From the NCBI GenBank assembly GCA_031378805.1, contig JANNEO010000100.1:1-64000 (forward strand): DNA of 64,000 nucleotides, read 5' to 3'. The translations under genes and the position numbers were made by a program. The notes under the pieces are model-generated. The model did no database searches. It saw nothing but the letters and a program-made list of their open reading frames with translations, and was not told where the DNA came from. Source of the DNA: JADCCX01 sp031378805. GTDB lineage: Bacteria; Pseudomonadota; Alphaproteobacteria; Rhizobiales; Beijerinckiaceae. Shown here piece after piece: positions 61,089 through 64,000 of this stretch. How positions within the stretch are numbered: the stretch's first letter is position 1; every line of letters begins with the position of its first letter.

Positions 61089-61129
61089 AAAAAGCAATAC
61101 GTGCAGAAAGCACAGCGCTCGCAAGGATC

Positions 61130-61921
61130 ATGCTCTTGAATTTCGCGCCAAGCCGAAGAGTCGGGATTGGGTTCGCAACCTTGGCGGCACTCATCGGCCT
61201 GTGGTTCCTGCTGACAACAGTCACGGGGGCGATCACGGGCGGTCGCTTTCCGTCACCGGCTGAATTCTGGGCATCGCTGGTTCAAATCAATTCCCGGGGT
61301 TACGCAGGGGCGGCATTGGCGAGCCACGCGATACACAGCCTCAAGCTCGTCGTGATGGGCTTTCTGGTCGCCATTGCCACCGGCGTCCCACTCGGCCTCT
61401 GGATGGGCTGGAACCGGCGGGTGGAGGCGCTGATCAATCCCGTCTTCCTGATCATACGTCCCATTCCTCCTCTCGCCTGGATTCCCCTGGCAATCCTGTG
61501 GCTGGGACTGGGCGACGCGGCCAAGATCATGGTGATCTGGTTCTCGGCTTTCGTGCCATCCGTCATCAATGCCTTCACAGGCGTCAGGAACATCGACCGC
61601 CCGGTGATCGAGGCGGCGCGGATGCTGGGCACGCCGCGCTGGCGGCTGGTCAGCGAGGTGATCGCGCCCGCTGCATCGCCAATGATCTTCACCGGCTTGC
61701 GCCTGTCGCTTCAGGCGAGCTGGACCACGCTGGTGGCGGCGGAACTTGTCGGGGCCTTGGTCGGCGTCGGCTTCGTCCTCAACATGGCACAGCAGGACAT
61801 CTACCCCGGCATGATCCTTGTCGGAATGCTGACGGTCGGCATACTGGGCTGGGCCACGACCTGGCTGCTCGGACAGGTTGAGCGCCGCGCGCTCGCCTGG
61901 AACATCGCGGCGCGGGACTGA
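61130..61921 (+). CDS. Nitrate/sulfonate/taurine-type ABC transporter permease (first)
   Basis: Permease of 263 residues of the SsuC/TauC/ThiX type. It has FATLAALIGLWFLLTTVTGAI as first span, GRFPSPAEFWASL, the GLWMGWNRRVEALINP segment and the EAA loop EAARMLGTPRWRLVSEVIAPAA. The ATG has AGGATC directly upstream. It is followed four bases later by a second, similar permease, so the transporter uses a heterodimer rather than the single SsuC seen in most systems. No binding-protein gene is in the window; it would be expected further on. Confidence 0.9.
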   Translation: MLLNFAPSRRVGIGFATLAALIGLWFLLTTVTGAITGGRFPSPAEFWASLVQINSRGYAGAALASHAIHSLKLVVMGFLVAIATGVPLGLWMGWNRRVEALINPVFLIIRPIPPLAWIPLAILWLGLGDAAKIMVIWFSAFVPSVINAFTGVRNIDRPVIEAARMLGTPRWRLVSEVIAPAASPMIFTGLRLSLQASWTTLVAAELVGALVGVGFVLNMAQQDIYPGMILVGMLTVGILGWATTWLLGQVERRALAWNIAARD

Positions 61922-61924
61922 GCC

Positions 61925-62713
61925 ATGCACAGCCGTCCTCTCTCTTTGCGCGAAACGGTGATGATGGGCGGCCTGGGACTGCTTTTGTTTCTCGGCCTGT
62001 GGACGGTCCTGACGGTCACGGGAATCGTGCCGCGCCAATTCCTGCCGACGCCGATGGATGTGGCGTCCCGCTTCGTCCAGCTGCTCACCTCGCCCTTCGC
62101 GGGCGCGACATTGCCTGCTCATCTGTGGGCCAGCTTCCAGCGCTATGCCTATGGCGTCTTGCTGGCCGCCTTCATCGGCGTGCCGCTCGGCCTGCTGATG
62201 GGCTGGTTCAGGCTGCTTGACGATATCGTCACGCCGATCTTCGATGGTCTGCGCTTCATTGCACCCATTGCCTGGGTGCCTTTCGCCGCGCTCTGGTTCG
62301 GCACGGGTGTGGGCGGCCCGGTGATGATCATCTTTGCCGGCGCGTTTCCGCCCTGCCTGATCAATGCGTATCGCGGCGCCCGCTTCGTGGAGCCAAGACT
62401 GATCGAGGCAGCGCGGATGCTCGGCACTGGAAATGTCCGCATGATCATGGAAATCCTGCTGCCCGCCGCCGTGCCGTCCATCATTGCCGGTTTGCGCGTC
62501 TCCGCTGGTCTGGGCTGGCAATCGCTGGTCGGTGCGGAACTGATCGTGGCGGCGGCGGGCGTGGGCTTCATGATGGTCCAGGCGCAAGGCTCCGTGCAGA
62601 CCGCAACCGTGATGACCGGCATGGTCGCCATCGGCCTCGTCGGAATGCTGATCGACGTGTTGTTGCGACAGGGCGAAGACTGGCTGCGCCGCCGCCGTGG
62701 CCTGGAAGCGTAA
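61925..62713 (+). CDS. Nitrate/sulfonate/taurine-type ABC transporter permease (second)
   Basis: Permease of 262 residues, paralogue of its neighbour. It shows GLGLLLFLGLWTVLTVTGIV, PRQFLPTPMDVASRFVQL, PLGLLMGWFRLLDDIVTP and the EAA loop EAARMLGTGNVRMIMEILLPAA. The two copies probably arose by duplication, since order of landmarks and spacing are the same. It is followed 11 bases later by the ATPase gene. Confidence 0.9.
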   Translation: MHSRPLSLRETVMMGGLGLLLFLGLWTVLTVTGIVPRQFLPTPMDVASRFVQLLTSPFAGATLPAHLWASFQRYAYGVLLAAFIGVPLGLLMGWFRLLDDIVTPIFDGLRFIAPIAWVPFAALWFGTGVGGPVMIIFAGAFPPCLINAYRGARFVEPRLIEAARMLGTGNVRMIMEILLPAAVPSIIAGLRVSAGLGWQSLVGAELIVAAAGVGFMMVQAQGSVQTATVMTGMVAIGLVGMLIDVLLRQGEDWLRRRRGLEA

Positions 62714-62724
62714 GGGGTATCGCC

Positions 62725-63522
62725 ATGGGTTCGATCAGCTTCAGGAATGTCGACAAGGTCTTCGGGCCACACGGCGGCGGCGTGAAGGCGCTGGACGATA
62801 TCAACCTCGAGATCGCGGACCGCGAGTTCGTTGCAATCGTCGGCCCCTCGGGCTGTGGCAAGACGACGTGCCTGCGCATGGTTGCCGGGTTCGAACCCGC
62901 CTCCTCAGGCGAGGTCGCCGTGAACGGCAAGATCGTGACGACACCTGGCCCAGACCGTGCCGTGGTGTTCCAGCAATTCGCCCTCTTTCCCTGGAAGACA
63001 GTGCGCGAGAACCTCGATCTCGGCCTGAGAAACAAGGATCTGCCAAAGGATGAGCGTGAGAGGCTGATCGCAAATGCGCTGAAACTGATGAGCCTCGACA
63101 GCCATGCCGACGCTTTTCCACACCAGCTTTCCGGCGGGATGCAACAGCGAGTCGCCATTGCCCGGGCCTATGTGCTCGATCCGGAGGTGCTGCTGATGGA
63201 TGAGCCGTTCGGCGCCCTCGATGCCCAGACACGGGTGGTGATGCAGGAAGAGCTCGTGCGCCTTGCCCGTCGCAACCCGCGCACTGTCCTGTTCATCACC
63301 CATGCGGTGGAGGAGGCGGTGTATCTCGCGGACCGCGTGGCGATCATGACGCGCCGCCCAGGGCGCATCAAGGAAGTGCTCGACATCAAGTCCGTGCGCG
63401 AACGGGAAGGCTGGGACAAGCTTGCCAGAATCGAGGACGTGATGGACCTCGAATCCTTCGTGCGCCTGCGGACCCATATCTGGAAGTCGCTGCGCGAGGA
63501 GAAGGACTTCCAGAATGTCTGA
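62725..63522 (+). CDS. Nitrate/sulfonate/taurine-type ABC transporter ATP-binding protein
   Basis: ATPase of 265 residues of the SsuB/TauB group: Walker A GPSGCGKTT, Q-loop VFQQFALFPWKTV, signature LSGGMQQRVAIARAY, Walker B VLLMDEPFGALDAQT and switch His FITHAVEEA. The FPWKTV and GGMQQR wording is specific to this group. Its stop overlaps the aminotransferase start by eight bases, so the aminotransferase belongs to the same operon. Confidence 0.93.
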   Translation: MGSISFRNVDKVFGPHGGGVKALDDINLEIADREFVAIVGPSGCGKTTCLRMVAGFEPASSGEVAVNGKIVTTPGPDRAVVFQQFALFPWKTVRENLDLGLRNKDLPKDERERLIANALKLMSLDSHADAFPHQLSGGMQQRVAIARAYVLDPEVLLMDEPFGALDAQTRVVMQEELVRLARRNPRTVLFITHAVEEAVYLADRVAIMTRRPGRIKEVLDIKSVREREGWDKLARIEDVMDLESFVRLRTHIWKSLREEKDFQNV

Positions 63523-64000
63523 TCAGGGCCGCGCTCCCATCCAGCGGCTGACCCGCGATCTGACGGAGCCGGAGCCGATCCCGGAAACGGGCATCGCGCG
63601 TGCCGTCGAGCTGATGCGGTCGGGACGCCTCTTCCGCTATGGCGAGATGGGCGCGGACCAGCTTGATGTTTCGCTGCTGGAACAGGAGTTCGCAGCCTTC
63701 GTCGGGCGTCACTATTGCGTCGCGGTCAACTCAGGCGGGGGCGCGCTGTTCCTGGCGCTGAAAGTGGCGGGTGTGCAGCCGGGCGATCCCGTGCTGGTCA
63801 ACGGCTTCACGCTGGCCCCTGTGCCAGGTGCGATCCTGCACGCGGCCGCAAAGCCCGTGATCGTCGAGATCGGACGTGACTACGTAATCGATCCAGATGA
63901 TCTGCACAGCAAGGCAGCGGCATCCGGTGCCAAGGTGCTGCTGCTTTCGCACATGCGCGGGCACCTCGCCGACATGGATGCGGTGATGGCCGTGGCCGAT
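63515..64000 (+). CDS. DegT/DnrJ/EryC1/StrS family aminotransferase (cut by window end)
   Basis: The first 162 residues of a fold-type I PLP aminotransferase. Visible landmarks are LFRYGEMG, the EFAAFVGRHYCVAVNSGGGAL phosphate-binding region (key VAVNSGGGALFLAL), GDPVLVNGFTLAPVPGAILHAAAKPVIVEI and the IDPDDL segment. The PLP-binding lysine lies beyond 64000. The enzyme family normally aminates nucleotide sugars or inositols (scyllo-inosose type), so its placement in an ABC transporter operon is unusual. Function beyond the family is open. Confidence 0.85.
   Translation, partial: MSDQGRAPIQRLTRDLTEPEPIPETGIARAVELMRSGRLFRYGEMGADQLDVSLLEQEFAAFVGRHYCVAVNSGGGALFLALKVAGVQPGDPVLVNGFTLAPVPGAILHAAAKPVIVEIGRDYVIDPDDLHSKAAASGAKVLLLSHMRGHLADMDAVMAVAD

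Overview
The window reads as a GC-rich alphaproteobacterial chromosome or large replicon, most likely Hyphomicrobiales (Rhizobiales). This rests on the density of ABC importers, the type of catabolic enzymes (PobA, hydantoinase and D-carbamoylase, minimal PutA, Tpa, IolE), the palindromic REP-like repeats in gene gaps, and a ScpB-like/DUF1403 pair. This is inference from gene content, with no species call. No rRNA, tRNA, insertion sequence, prophage or CRISPR array was seen. Genes are tightly packed and no gene-free stretch exceeds about 220 bases.

Layout. 1-219: composite REP-like inverted repeat. 220-915: UrtE-type ATPase, the end of an operon that begins outside the window. 912-7092 (minus): gamma-glutamyltransferase, DUF1028 protein and a Dpp-type peptide importer. 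7279-16262: aromatic and hydantoin/carbamoyl metabolism (PobA, hydantoinase, hydantoin racemase, D-carbamoylase, flavin-reductase-like protein, polar amino acid importer), interrupted by a TumE-type toxin-antitoxin module whose toxin gene carries an early stop. 16420-23155: second oligopeptide-type importer with a dual ATPase and an amidohydrolase. 23240-34184: surface polysaccharide functions (ManC, Ugd, an rmlB/rmlA deletion scar, RmlC, a desaturase, two methyltransferases, GtrA, RfbF), with PutA between ManC and Ugd. 34326-43154: an AfuABC/FbpABC-like importer, an inositol-monophosphatase-family enzyme, IolG-like and SDR dehydrogenases, a DUF2090 aldolase-like protein and IolE. 43218-49422: GST, taurine-pyruvate aminotransferase-like enzyme, ScpB-like/DUF1403 pair, RraA-like protein, 2-hydroxyacid dehydrogenase and a second, intact TumE-type module. 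49428-53235 (minus): Pot-type importer. 53415-59300 (minus): Ugp-type importer with two phosphodiesterase-like genes, one interrupted by an amber codon. 59348-64000: AllA-like protein, a LacI regulator with clear palindromic operators, and a divergent Ssu/Tau-type transporter followed by a DegT-family aminotransferase cut by the window end.

The most interesting unit is 34326-43154. The transporter family includes both ferric-iron and sugar-phosphate importers. Its binding protein has a His-Asp...Glu arrangement like that I recall for sugar-phosphate-binding AfuA, and it is followed by a phosphatase and inositol dehydrogenase/dehydratase genes. I infer a route for taking up a phosphorylated inositol (or related cyclitol phosphate), removing the phosphate and oxidising the ring. 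Three decayed loci are directly readable: an in-frame fusion of the rmlB start to the rmlA end just before rmlC, a nonsense codon in the first TumE-type toxin, and an amber codon in a metallophosphoesterase.
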